Below are positions 25,755 through 33,693 of a stretch of 51,468 nucleotides of DNA, in pieces (positions within the stretch are counted from its first letter, which is position 1; each line of letters opens with the position of its first letter). Under the pieces are notes generated by a model that was not told the DNA's origin, did not search any database, and worked only from the letters and a program-made list of their open reading frames with translations. The DNA is from Robinsoniella sp. (GTDB taxonomy: Bacteria; Bacillota; Clostridia; Lachnospirales; Lachnospiraceae), in NCBI GenBank assembly GCA_022788205.1, contig JALEVQ010000074.1, positions 1-51,468 on the forward strand, in the 5' to 3' direction. Made by a program: the position numbers and the translations under genes.

Positions 25755-27134
25755 TCATCTCTCCTCTATCGGGATAAACTCTGTGTGATGACCGACATAT
25801 TTGTAGGCAGGACGTATAATCTTGTTTGCATTGATCAGTTCCTCCAGACGGTGTGCGCTCCAGCCTGGCATACGCGCAATCGCGAAAATAGGTGTAAAGA
25901 GTTCCTGTGGGATGCCGAGCATGGAATAAACAAAACCGCTGTAGAAATCGACATTGGCGCAGACGTTCTTGAACAGTCTGCGATGTTCCATCACCAGTCT
26001 GCCAGCCAGCCGTTCTACCAGATCATATAATTCAAATTCTTCCATCATGCCTTTCTCTTCTGCCAGCTTCTTCGCAAATTTCTTTAAAATGACTTCTCGC
26101 GGGTCAGACAAAGTATAGACGGCGTGTCCCAGTCCATAGATCAAACCGGTATGGTCGAATGCCTCTTTGTTCAAAATTTTCTGCAGATAAGCTGCCACTT
26201 CATCCTCGTTCTTCCAGTCACTGATATGCGCTTTGATATCGTCAAACATATTTTGCACTTTTAAGTTGGCACCGCCATGGCGCGGTCCTTTGAGTGAACC
26301 GATGGAAGCTGCAACAGAAGAATAGGTATCTGTCCCCGACGAGGTCACAACGTGCGTCGTAAAGGTAGAGTTATTTCCACCGCCGTGTTCTGCGTGCAAA
26401 ATGAGCGCAATATCCAGAACTTTCGCTTCGAGTTCTGTGTACTTGCTGTCAGGACGCAGCATCAGCAGCATATTTTCTGCAAGAGACAAGCCCTTCTGCG
26501 GATTGCGGATCAGCAGTGTATCATCTTTGCGGAAATGGCGGTAAGAATGATAGGAATAGACTGCGATCAGAGGCAGTTTTGCGATCAGGTTCATCGACTG
26601 GCGCAGAACATTTCCTGCTGAGATATCATCTGGATTTGGATCATAAGTATATAAAGATAAAATACAACGCTGCATCGCATTCATGATATTTTCACTGGAT
26701 GCCTTCATGATCACATCGCGCACAAAACGTCCTCCCAGATCCTGTAACTCGAACATCACATTCAAAAACATGTCCAATTCACTCTGACTTGGCATTCTGC
26801 CAAACAAGAGCAGATAGATTGTCTCTTCAAATCCGTATTTGCGTCCTTTCAATCCATTCACAATATCATTGATTTCTATTCCCTGATAATACAAACTTCC
26901 ATCTGCCGGGATTCTGCGGCCATTGACTAAGTCATAAGCGCAGACATCTGAAATCTCCGTCAGACCGGTCAGCACACCCTTACCTGCGGAATCGCGCAAG
27001 CCCCTTTTTACGTCATACTCCAGATATAGATTCGGATCAATGCGATGATTCTTCATCAGCTCCGCCTCCAATTTTTCCATATCCGCCTCAAAACTTTCCA
27101 TGTCTTGTACGTTCATCATTTCGTTGTCTGCCAT
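25755..27134 (-). CDS. gltA: Citrate synthase
   Basis: A 459-residue citrate synthase that condenses oxaloacetate with acetyl-CoA, probably feeding 2-oxoglutarate and glutamate synthesis in an anaerobe. Motifs include LYYQGIEINDIVNG near residue 85, LHAEHGGGNNSTFTTHVV near 250 (catalytic His), GPRHGGAN near 280, and GLGHAVYTLSDPR near 335 (active-site His). The family call is strong; the length is slightly above the usual 430. The start at 27134 follows GGAGG. A second in-frame ATG at 27176, itself preceded by AGAGG, would add 14 residues and lies inside a leader hairpin. Confidence 0.94.
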   Translation of the reverse strand: MADNEMMNVQDMESFEADMEKLEAELMKNHRIDPNLYLEYDVKRGLRDSAGKGVLTGLTEISDVCAYDLVNGRRIPADGSLYYQGIEINDIVNGLKGRKYGFEETIYLLLFGRMPSQSELDMFLNVMFELQDLGGRFVRDVIMKASSENIMNAMQRCILSLYTYDPNPDDISAGNVLRQSMNLIAKLPLIAVYSYHSYRHFRKDDTLLIRNPQKGLSLAENMLLMLRPDSKYTELEAKVLDIALILHAEHGGGNNSTFTTHVVTSSGTDTYSSVAASIGSLKGPRHGGANLKVQNMFDDIKAHISDWKNEDEVAAYLQKILNKEAFDHTGLIYGLGHAVYTLSDPREVILKKFAKKLAEEKGMMEEFELYDLVERLAGRLVMEHRRLFKNVCANVDFYSGFVYSMLGIPQELFTPIFAIARMPGWSAHRLEELINANKIIRPAYKYVGHHTEFIPIEER

Positions 27135-27167
27135 TGATATACCTCCATTTTCCTGTAAAACACAAAA

Positions 27168-27202
27168 AACACCCATTGCGATACCTCTTCGTAATCGGTG
27201 TT
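27168..27202 (-). promoter_or_regulatory. Attenuator-like hairpin in the citrate synthase leader
   Basis: On the minus strand AACACC...GGTGTT encloses ATT/AAT and CG/CG pairs with two symmetric mismatches, and is followed directly by TTTT. It sits between the promoter and the RBS, and the alternative upstream start codon lies in its 3' arm. It may be a weak attenuator. Confidence 0.4.
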
Positions 27203-27243
27203 TCCAGACAAATAAATTTCATACATCGTAAAATACTTTTTTT

Positions 27244-27272
27244 ATTTTACACGAATCCTTACTATAATACAA
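27244..27272 (-). promoter_or_regulatory. Promoter of citrate synthase
   Basis: On the minus strand TTGTAT (27267-27272), 17-base spacer, TAAAAT (27244-27249), about 110 bases upstream of the start codon. Confidence 0.6.
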
Positions 27273-27399
27273 TATCTTTTTTATTTTTCTCTTATAGATT
27301 TTTTGGTTTTTGCGTATTACTTCTTTTGACACTTTGCCTATGTTCCTCGGGACGATGGCGCACGCGATGGCATACATTTATGCTATACGTCAAAACGAG

Positions 27400-27428
27400 T
27401 TGAGATTTTCAGCAGATTTTGCTATAAT
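27400..27428 (+). promoter_or_regulatory. Promoter of the nitroreductase gene
   Basis: TTGAGA (27400-27405), 17-base spacer, TATAAT (27423-27428), giving a leader of about 42 bases. Confidence 0.8.
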
Positions 27429-27476
27429 AAGACAAAAAAATAAGCTGTGATCAAGCAAAAAGGAGTTGAAATTTCG

Positions 27477-27998
27477 ATGGATAACGAAGTGTTGCAGGCG
27501 ATGAGGACGCGCAGAAGCGTGCGAAAATATAAGAAGGAACAGATCTCGGAGGAGCAGCTGAGTGCGATTTTGGAGGCAGGAAAGTATGCACCGACGGGGA
27601 TGGGATTGCAGTCACCTCTGATGGTAGTGGTTCAGAACCCTGAGACGATAGCGAAGCTCTCAAGGATGAATGCAGAGATCATGGGAGCGAACAGTGATCC
27701 ATTTTACGGGGCGCCGACCGTGATTGTTGTTCTGGCAGACCCGGAGCGACCGACATGCGTGGAGGATGGATCTTTGGTGATGGGCAATCTGATGCTTGCT
27801 GCCCATGCGGTGGGAGTGGATTCCTGCTGGATTCACAGAGCAAGACAGGAATTTGACAGTGCACAGGGAAAAGCGCTGTTAAAAGAGTGGGGAATTCCGG
27901 AGCACTATATCGGTGTGGGACACTGCATTCTGGGATATCGCGACTGCGAGTATCCTCAGGCGAAACCGAGAAAAGAAAATTATGTCGTCAGAGTATAG
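27477..27998 (+). CDS. Nitroreductase-family flavoprotein
   Basis: A 173-residue FMN-dependent oxidoreductase. The N-terminal MRTRRSVRKYKKEQIS is the classic FMN-phosphate-binding start of the family, followed by AGKYAPTGMGLQS near residue 40. GSLVMGNLMLAAHAVGVDSCWI near residue 96 and a glycine-rich C-terminal region complete the fold. Members reduce nitro compounds, quinones or flavins with NAD(P)H; the natural substrate is unknown. The start follows AAAAAGGAGTTG. Single gene with its own promoter. Confidence 0.92.
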   Translation: MDNEVLQAMRTRRSVRKYKKEQISEEQLSAILEAGKYAPTGMGLQSPLMVVVQNPETIAKLSRMNAEIMGANSDPFYGAPTVIVVLADPERPTCVEDGSLVMGNLMLAAHAVGVDSCWIHRARQEFDSAQGKALLKEWGIPEHYIGVGHCILGYRDCEYPQAKPRKENYVVRV

Positions 27999-28027
27999 GA
28001 CGAATCAAAAATAAGTGGTGAGAGGAA

Positions 28028-28066
28028 GAGGCACAGATTGTCGTATTTTGGGGCAGTCTGTGCCTC
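28028..28066 (+). terminator. Stem-loop after the nitroreductase gene
   Basis: gaggcacagattg and cagtctgtgcctc pair with one mismatch around a 13-base loop. No clear T-run follows. Probable transcript end. Confidence 0.6.
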
Positions 28067-28182
28067 TGATAATATAGATTGAAATTTCTGGTGCTGGCAA
28101 GGAGGCAGAGATTTCCAGAGAAAAACACAGAGAAATTTCCTTGACGGAGGCGGAAATCTATGATAAGGTGATAGAGAAAAAA

Positions 28183-28255
28183 ATTAGTATAGACTAACTT
28201 CTGACATTGCACTTTGCAATGTTCTTTTTTGGGAGAAAAGTTAGCAAATACTAAC
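28183..28255. promoter_or_regulatory. Paired palindromic operator-like sites
   Basis: Two related palindromes, TTAG-tataga-CTAA (28184-28197) and GTTAG-caaata-CTAAC (28240-28255), match at 12 of 16 positions when one is reversed, so they are also inverted repeats of each other. They flank a small terminator and lie 60-130 bases before the first ABC exporter gene. The G/T-TAG-N6-CTAA pattern is reminiscent of metal-dependent DtxR-family operators, but the regulator is not in the window. Confidence 0.55.
28204..28230 (+). terminator. Small perfect terminator between the palindromes
   Basis: ACATTGC-acttt-GCAATGT (28204-28222) followed by TCTTTTTT. It precedes rather than follows the ABC genes, so it could be a leader attenuator. 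The outer palindromic arms TTAGTATAGACTAACTT and AAGTTAGCAAATACTAA could also pair around it. Confidence 0.75.
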
Positions 28256-28317
28256 CTGGAAGAAGGAATAAGAGAAAGAAAAATATAATTTTGTCAGTGC
28301 GAGAAAGGTGGAGAGAC

Positions 28318-30054
28318 ATGATGATTAACAAAAGACTGATTCAGATTGTGCGCGATTCAAAGAAATATATTGCGGGAAATGTCGTCTGTCAGTGGTGTAC
28401 TTTGGCTGCAAACATTGCTATGATTTTTTCGATCAGCCATCTCTTTGAGAAAATGGCACAGAAGAGTGCAGAGGCTGGTGATATCTCGAAGGTGGCAGTG
28501 ACAGCTCTGATTGCCATTGTAGTGCGCTATGTATGTACAGTGGGGGCGAGCAAGATGAGTTATCTTGCATCAAAGACAGTGAAGAAAGAACTTCGATCTA
28601 AGATCTATGAGAAATTGCTCCGCATCGGGGCATCGTACCATGAGAAAGTGGCGAGTTCTGAAGTGGTTCAGGTATCCGTGGAGGGTGTGGAACAGCTGGA
28701 GACGTATTTTGGCTCGTATCTGCCACAATTTTTTTACAGTATGCTAGCACCTCTGACTCTGTTTGTGGTACTTAGCTTTGTCAGCTTTTCTTCTGCGCTT
28801 GTCTTATTTTTGTGTGTGCCGCTGATTCCGGCAGCGATTGCGGCGGTTCAGACCTTTGCGAAAAAGTTGCTGTCGAAATATTGGGGACAGTACACGGCTA
28901 TGGGAGATATGTTTTTGGAGAATCTTCAGGGGCTGACAACGCTGAAGATCTACGAGGCTGACGGGGAATTTCACCAGAAAATGAATGAGGAGGCAGAAAA
29001 GTTCCGCAAAATTACGATGCGTGTGCTCACGATGCAGCTGAATTCCATCACGGTGATGGATCTGATTGCATACGGCGGCGCAGCGCTCGGTGTGATTCTC
29101 GCGGTCTTACAATTTCAGTCGGGGAAGATTACAGTGGCAGGGTGCCTTGCGATTATTCTGCTGTCGGCAGACTTTTTTATCCCTATGAGACAGCTGGGGT
29201 CGTTTTTTCACATTGCTATGAATGGGATGGCGGCGAGTGAGAAGATTTTTAAAATTCTGGACTTGCAAGAGACGGAAGAGAAACAGAAGAAGATTTTGCC
29301 AGATCAGTATGGCATTGCATGCAGAGAGGTACAGTTTTCGTATGAAGCAGGACGTGAGATTTTGAGAGGAGTGAATCTGGATTGTCCGATGGGAAGCTTT
29401 ACCGCGATCGTAGGAGAGAGTGGATGTGGAAAATCGACGATTGCCTCGATTTTGTCGGGAAGCAGGAGAGGATATCTGGGAGAGATCACCGTAGGTGGCT
29501 TGGAGTTATCTGAAATCTCTGAGGAAAGTCTGATGAGGCAGATTACATATGTCAGCCATAACAATTATCTGTTCAAGGGGACGGTACGAGAAAATCTGCT
29601 GATGGGTAAAGCAGATGCATCGGATGCAGAACTTTGGGAAGTGCTGGAAAAGACAAAACTTGCTGCATTCTTAAGAGAAGAAGAGGGGCTTGATACAATG
29701 CTCTCGGAAGAAGGAGCAAATTTCTCAGGAGGACAGAGACAGCGTCTCTCGCTGGCACGTGCCGTGCTCCATGACAGTCCGATCTATATTTTCGACGAGG
29801 CGACGAGCAACATTGATGTGGAAAGTGAGAATGATATCATGGATCAGATCAGAGAACTTGCGAAGAAAAAGACAGTTCTTTTGATCTCACACCGGCTTGC
29901 AAACGTGGAAGATGCCGATCAGATTTTTGCGATGGAGGATGGCGTGATCAAGGAACATGGCACACATAAAGAATTGCTTGCGCGCAGAGGAACGTATGAG
30001 AAGCTGTGGAAGAGCCAGCAGATCTTGGAACAGTACCAGTCTTCGGTGGCATGA
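28318..30054 (+). CDS. ABC exporter half-transporter, CydD-like
   Basis: A 578-residue protein with six membrane helices (residues 1-310) fused to an ATPase (about 335-570). The membrane part resembles CydD: LSKYWGQYTAMGDMFLENLQ and ADFFIPMRQLGSFFHIAMNG match characteristic CydD stretches. Walker A is GESGCGKS near residue 370, the signature is FSGGQRQR near 474, Walker B is IYIFDEATSNID, and the switch is LISHRLA. CydDC exports thiols or heme-related compounds in bacteria with bd oxidase, but no bd oxidase gene is visible here. GGAG lies 4 bases before ATG 28318 and 7 before the next ATG at 28321; either may be used. Probably controlled by the paired palindromes. Confidence 0.85.
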   Translation: MMINKRLIQIVRDSKKYIAGNVVCQWCTLAANIAMIFSISHLFEKMAQKSAEAGDISKVAVTALIAIVVRYVCTVGASKMSYLASKTVKKELRSKIYEKLLRIGASYHEKVASSEVVQVSVEGVEQLETYFGSYLPQFFYSMLAPLTLFVVLSFVSFSSALVLFLCVPLIPAAIAAVQTFAKKLLSKYWGQYTAMGDMFLENLQGLTTLKIYEADGEFHQKMNEEAEKFRKITMRVLTMQLNSITVMDLIAYGGAALGVILAVLQFQSGKITVAGCLAIILLSADFFIPMRQLGSFFHIAMNGMAASEKIFKILDLQETEEKQKKILPDQYGIACREVQFSYEAGREILRGVNLDCPMGSFTAIVGESGCGKSTIASILSGSRRGYLGEITVGGLELSEISEESLMRQITYVSHNNYLFKGTVRENLLMGKADASDAELWEVLEKTKLAAFLREEEGLDTMLSEEGANFSGGQRQRLSLARAVLHDSPIYIFDEATSNIDVESENDIMDQIRELAKKKTVLLISHRLANVEDADQIFAMEDGVIKEHGTHKELLARRGTYEKLWKSQQILEQYQSSVA

Positions 30055-30079
30055 AGGCTTAGAAAGAGGAAAAACAATC

Positions 30080-31738
30080 ATGAAAAAGAGAAGTAATCGA
30101 AAAGTGATGGCAGATTTGATCAAGCTTGTGAAACCATTGATTGGATATATGGTAATCGCTGTGCTGATGGGAATCGCAGGTTTTCTGTGTGCTACCTTTA
30201 TCACCATCTTTGGCGGATATGCCATTTTAAATGTGATGGGAAGACAAGAAGTACTTTCACTCAGAACCATTTTTGTCTGTGTTGTGATTTTTGCGCTGCT
30301 TCGAGGAATTCTGCGCTATGCGGAACAGGCGTGCAATCATTTTATCGCATTTAAACTGCTCGCACTGATTAGAGACCGTGTGTTTGGGGCGCTGAGACGG
30401 CTGTGCCCTGCGAAACTGGAAGGAAAAGACAAGGGAAATCTGATCTCGGTCATCACGTCAGATATCGAGTTGCTGGAGGTGTTTTATGCACACACGATCT
30501 CACCGATTCTGATCGCGGTGGGGATGACGATAGTCATGACATGGTATATCGGTCATTTCCAGCCACTTTTGGGACTCATTGCCTTTGCGGCATATGTGGT
30601 GGTTGGCGCAGTATTGCCTTGCTTCTTTTCAAAGAGAAACGGGGAGAGCGGAATGGTTTTCCGGACAAAGGCAGGCGAGCTGAGCAGCTATGTGCTGGAA
30701 AGTCTGAGAGGACTGCGCGAGAGCATCCAGTATCAAACTGGCGAAAAAAGGATGGAGCAGTTAAATTGCCGCACAGATGAACTTTCGGAGGAGGAGAGAC
30801 ATCAAAAACAGATCGCAGGGGAAAATATGGCGATGACACAGACTGTGATTCTATTCTTTGATCTTTTGATGCTTGCGGCGGGGTGTGTGCTTTACCTCGA
30901 TGGAGCGGTGGAATTTAATGGAGTTTTGCTGGGATTTATTGCGCTGATGAGCTCTTTCGGACCGGTTGTGGCGCTCGCCAATCTTGGAAATACGTTACAG
31001 AATACGTTAGCAGCGGGAAATCGTGTGCTTGATATTTTGGAGGAAGCCCCGGTGATCGAGGAAGTCAAAGGAAAGCCAGAGATCGCATTTGAAGGAGCGC
31101 AGGCAAATCATGTGACATTTGCCTACGGTGAGGAGACGATTCTGTCAGATGTTTCGCTTGAGATTCCGAAAAACGAGATTGTGGGAATTTCGGGGCGCAG
31201 CGGAAGTGGAAAGTCCACTTTTTTGAAGCTGCTGATGCGCTTTTGGGATGTGCAGAAAGGGCAGATGAAAATTTCAGAAAAGTCGGTCAGAGAAATCAAT
31301 ACAACCAATCTGAGAAAGATGGAAAGCTTTGTGACGCAGGAGACGTATCTGTTTCATGACACGATTGAGAATAATATTCGTCTGGCGAAGAGTAGTGCGA
31401 CACACGAAGAGATTGTGGAGGCATGTAAGAAAGCTTCCATCCATGAGTTTATCATGGGACTTCCGGATGGATACCAGAGTCAGGTCGGCGAGCTGGGAAG
31501 TACGCTGTCTGGAGGAGAGCGCCAGAGAATCGGTCTGGCGCGTGCCTTTCTCCATGATGCACCGCTGATTCTTTTGGATGAGCCGACCAGCAATCTGGAC
31601 AGTCTCAATGAGGCGGTAATCTTGAAGTCCTTGCAGGAACAGACAAAGAAGAAGACTGTCATTTTAGTTTCGCACAGGAAATCGACGATGTGTATTGCCG
31701 ATCGCATCTATTCGATGGAACAGGGAAGAATGAGTTAA
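30080..31738 (+). CDS. ABC exporter half-transporter, CydC-like
   Basis: A 552-residue partner of the preceding gene, with six membrane helices and an ATPase. The membrane region carries LLRGILRYAEQACNHFIAFK, like the CydC 'R-Y-x-E-R' region, and LISVITSDIELLEVFYAHTI. Walker A is GRSGSGKS near residue 376, the signature is LSGGERQR near 479, and Walker B is LILLDEPTSNLD. The start at 30080 has AAGAGGA 8 bases upstream and lies 25 bases after the preceding stop. A longer open frame overlapping the cydD-like gene was rejected for lack of RBS and similarity. The pair most likely works as a heterodimer; its cargo is unknown. Confidence 0.86.
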   Translation: MKKRSNRKVMADLIKLVKPLIGYMVIAVLMGIAGFLCATFITIFGGYAILNVMGRQEVLSLRTIFVCVVIFALLRGILRYAEQACNHFIAFKLLALIRDRVFGALRRLCPAKLEGKDKGNLISVITSDIELLEVFYAHTISPILIAVGMTIVMTWYIGHFQPLLGLIAFAAYVVVGAVLPCFFSKRNGESGMVFRTKAGELSSYVLESLRGLRESIQYQTGEKRMEQLNCRTDELSEEERHQKQIAGENMAMTQTVILFFDLLMLAAGCVLYLDGAVEFNGVLLGFIALMSSFGPVVALANLGNTLQNTLAAGNRVLDILEEAPVIEEVKGKPEIAFEGAQANHVTFAYGEETILSDVSLEIPKNEIVGISGRSGSGKSTFLKLLMRFWDVQKGQMKISEKSVREINTTNLRKMESFVTQETYLFHDTIENNIRLAKSSATHEEIVEACKKASIHEFIMGLPDGYQSQVGELGSTLSGGERQRIGLARAFLHDAPLILLDEPTSNLDSLNEAVILKSLQEQTKKKTVILVSHRKSTMCIADRIYSMEQGRMS

Positions 31739-31814
31739 AAACTTCCTGCATGTTTATGTTGACATCTGTTATAGAAATGCATACAATGAATTTAGATACA
31801 AGAAAAAGAAATCA

Positions 31815-31990
31815 TTTCGGTAGGTGAGGCTACCACAGGGATTTGGAGATATTCCTAAGATTGCTGCCGCAAAAACGTGGAGACACGATTCGTTGGTCAG
31901 CAGGTTATGTCGTCAAGTAAGGCGTAACCTAATGCAATTTTTAAGCCCTGTGATGCTAAAGCTTGGACGTGGCTCAGATGAGATAGAAGA
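31815..31990 (+). ncRNA. M-box magnesium riboswitch
   Basis: The leader contains the conserved M-box (ykoK) segments in order: cggtaggtgaggctaccac near 31818, acagggat, gctgccgcaaaaacgtgg near 31862, gagacacgatt with tggtcagcag, and gtgatgctaaagctt near 31950. It is directly followed by a terminator and then mgtE. M-box RNAs fold when Mg2+ is abundant and stop expression of Mg2+ importers. The boundaries given are approximate. Confidence 0.93.
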
Positions 31991-31996
31991 ACATTC

Positions 31997-32034
31997 AAAT
32001 CTCCGTCAAGGTTTAAGCTTTGACGGAGATTTTT
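31997..32034 (+). terminator. Expression-platform terminator of the M-box
   Basis: aaatctccgtcaa pairs with ttgacggagattt around a short loop and is followed by a T-run. It lies between the aptamer and mgtE, as expected for Mg2+-induced premature termination. The 130 bases to the start codon have no other clear feature. Confidence 0.92.
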
Positions 32035-32176
32035 GTGCGCAGAGAAGACTTTTTGGAGAGCCCCGGGATGACAGAAGTGTTTCAGAAAAAAAGGCAGGTG
32101 AGGAAAATGGATGCTGGTGTCAGTTATCACGCGGAATATGATTTTGATAATAAAATATTGAAAGGAAGAGATGGCT

Positions 32177-33508
32177 ATGACAGAAATGATTTTGAAAGAA
32201 TTGCTCGCGAAAAGAGAGTTCAAAGCGATCAGGACAATTCTCGATGTCATGAATTCAGTGGACATTGCCTCACTGCTGGAACATCTGGATGACAAAGAGC
32301 TGGTGCTGATCTTCAGACTCATCCCAAAGAGCAAGGCAGCAGATGTTTTTGCAAACATGAACAATACGATGCAGACGTATCTTGTGGAGATGATCAGTGA
32401 GAAAGAGTTGAAGGAATTGCTGGACGACCTTTATATGGACGATACCGTCGATCTTCTTGAGGAACTTCCGGCGAACCTTGTCACAAGAATTCTGGACACC
32501 GTGGACAGTGCAAAGAGGGCAAGTATCAATCAGCTTTTAAATTATCCAGATGACAGTGCCGGGAGCATCATGACAACCGAGTATGTATCTTTTGGCAAAA
32601 ATATGATGGTGTCGGAGGCGATGCAGCACATCAAGAGAGTTGGAATTCACAAGGAAACCATCTATACCTGTTATGTGCTGGAGGCCAGAAAGCTGATCGG
32701 AATTGTGACGGCAAAGGATTTGATGACAGCAGAAGATGACAGAAAGATCGAAGATCTGATGGAGACAGAGATGATTTCTGTGAAGACACATGATGATCAG
32801 GAAGAAGTGGCACATCTGTTTTCAAAATACGGTCTCCTGGCGCTTCCAGTGCTCGACAATGATGGATGTATGGTGGGAATCGTCACTGTCGATGACGCGA
32901 TGGATGTCATGGTCGATGAGACGACGGAGGATATCACCCTCATGGCAGCGATGAGTCCGAGTGAGAAGCGATACTTTGATACATCTGTGCTGGAACATGC
33001 GAAGAACAGATTTGTGTGGCTGCTCGTCTTGATGCTCTCAGCGACTATCACAGGGATGATCATCACACGATATGAAGAAGCCTTTGCAGCGATGCCCCTT
33101 TTAGTGTCGTTTATTCCGATGCTGATGGATACGGGAGGAAACTGCGGTTCTCAGAGTTCGACATTGATCATCCGCGGACTTGCCTTGGAAGAGATTCAAT
33201 TCAAAGATATTTTTAGAGTGATGTTTAAGGAATTGCGGATTGCACTTCTGGTCAGTGTGGGACTTGCCCTGGCAAACGGACTGCGGATTTTTATTATGTA
33301 CAGAGATATGAAACTTGCTGTCGTGATTGCATTTTCGCTGATTGGGACGGTTGTGCTGGCAAAATTGATCGGATGTGTGCTTCCTCTGTTCGCCAAAAAA
33401 GTACATCTGGATCCGGCGATCATGGCAGCACCGCTGATCACAACGCTGGTGGATACATGTTCGATTATCATTTATTTTACCATCGCGACACAGGTTTTTG
33501 TGCTGTGA
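32177..33508 (+). CDS. mgtE: Magnesium transporter MgtE
   Basis: A 443-residue Mg2+ channel/transporter. It contains an N-terminal MgtE domain of helical repeats (residues 1-125, including DLYMDDTVDLLEELPANLV), two CBS domains (about 130-250), and a C-terminal membrane domain with five helices and the SFIPMLMDTGGNCGSQSSTL motif near residue 311 that lines the pore. ATG 32177 is preferred because GGAAG lies 8-9 bases upstream; the ATG at 32171 is too close to it. Expression is controlled by the upstream M-box. Cytoplasmic domains of the family close the channel when Mg2+ is high, giving a second layer of control. Confidence 0.95.
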   Translation: MTEMILKELLAKREFKAIRTILDVMNSVDIASLLEHLDDKELVLIFRLIPKSKAADVFANMNNTMQTYLVEMISEKELKELLDDLYMDDTVDLLEELPANLVTRILDTVDSAKRASINQLLNYPDDSAGSIMTTEYVSFGKNMMVSEAMQHIKRVGIHKETIYTCYVLEARKLIGIVTAKDLMTAEDDRKIEDLMETEMISVKTHDDQEEVAHLFSKYGLLALPVLDNDGCMVGIVTVDDAMDVMVDETTEDITLMAAMSPSEKRYFDTSVLEHAKNRFVWLLVLMLSATITGMIITRYEEAFAAMPLLVSFIPMLMDTGGNCGSQSSTLIIRGLALEEIQFKDIFRVMFKELRIALLVSVGLALANGLRIFIMYRDMKLAVVIAFSLIGTVVLAKLIGCVLPLFAKKVHLDPAIMAAPLITTLVDTCSIIIYFTIATQVFVL

Positions 33509-33534
33509 TGCAGAATAAGGTGTAAGAAGAAATA

Positions 33535-33599
33535 TGCTCCCTTTTTAGCAGAAAGCGAAACAGAGACGACGTCTGCGAGAAAGAGGAGCACATTTTTTT
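33535..33599 (+). terminator. Terminator after mgtE
   Basis: tgctcc...ggagca with further imperfect pairing (tttttagcaga with tctgcgagaaa) forms a long stem, followed by CATTTTTTT. Confidence 0.8.
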
Positions 33600-33611
33600 G
33601 CTGCCAGGCGG

Positions 33612-33681
33612 GGCGATATGCGAATACGAGGTAGGATTGTGAGAGTGCCTCAGGCACGGAGCAATCCGGTGGGCTTTTATG
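33612..33681 (+). repeat. 70-bp structured repeat, copy A
   Basis: Seventy bases almost identical to 36620-36689, with one visible difference (T for C after aggattg). It contains a perfect hairpin GTGCCT-c-AGGCAC flanked by GGATTG and CAATCC, and ends GGGCTTTTATG. Here it lies immediately upstream of the RBS of the K+/H+ antiporter gene, so it is transcribed as that gene's leader unless the promoter lies within it. Confidence 0.9.
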
Positions 33682-33693
33682 TAGAAAGGAAGG

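Noticed and set aside
31824-32141. 105-codon open frame across the mgtE leader
   Set aside because: It covers the M-box aptamer and its terminator, which explain the sequence fully.
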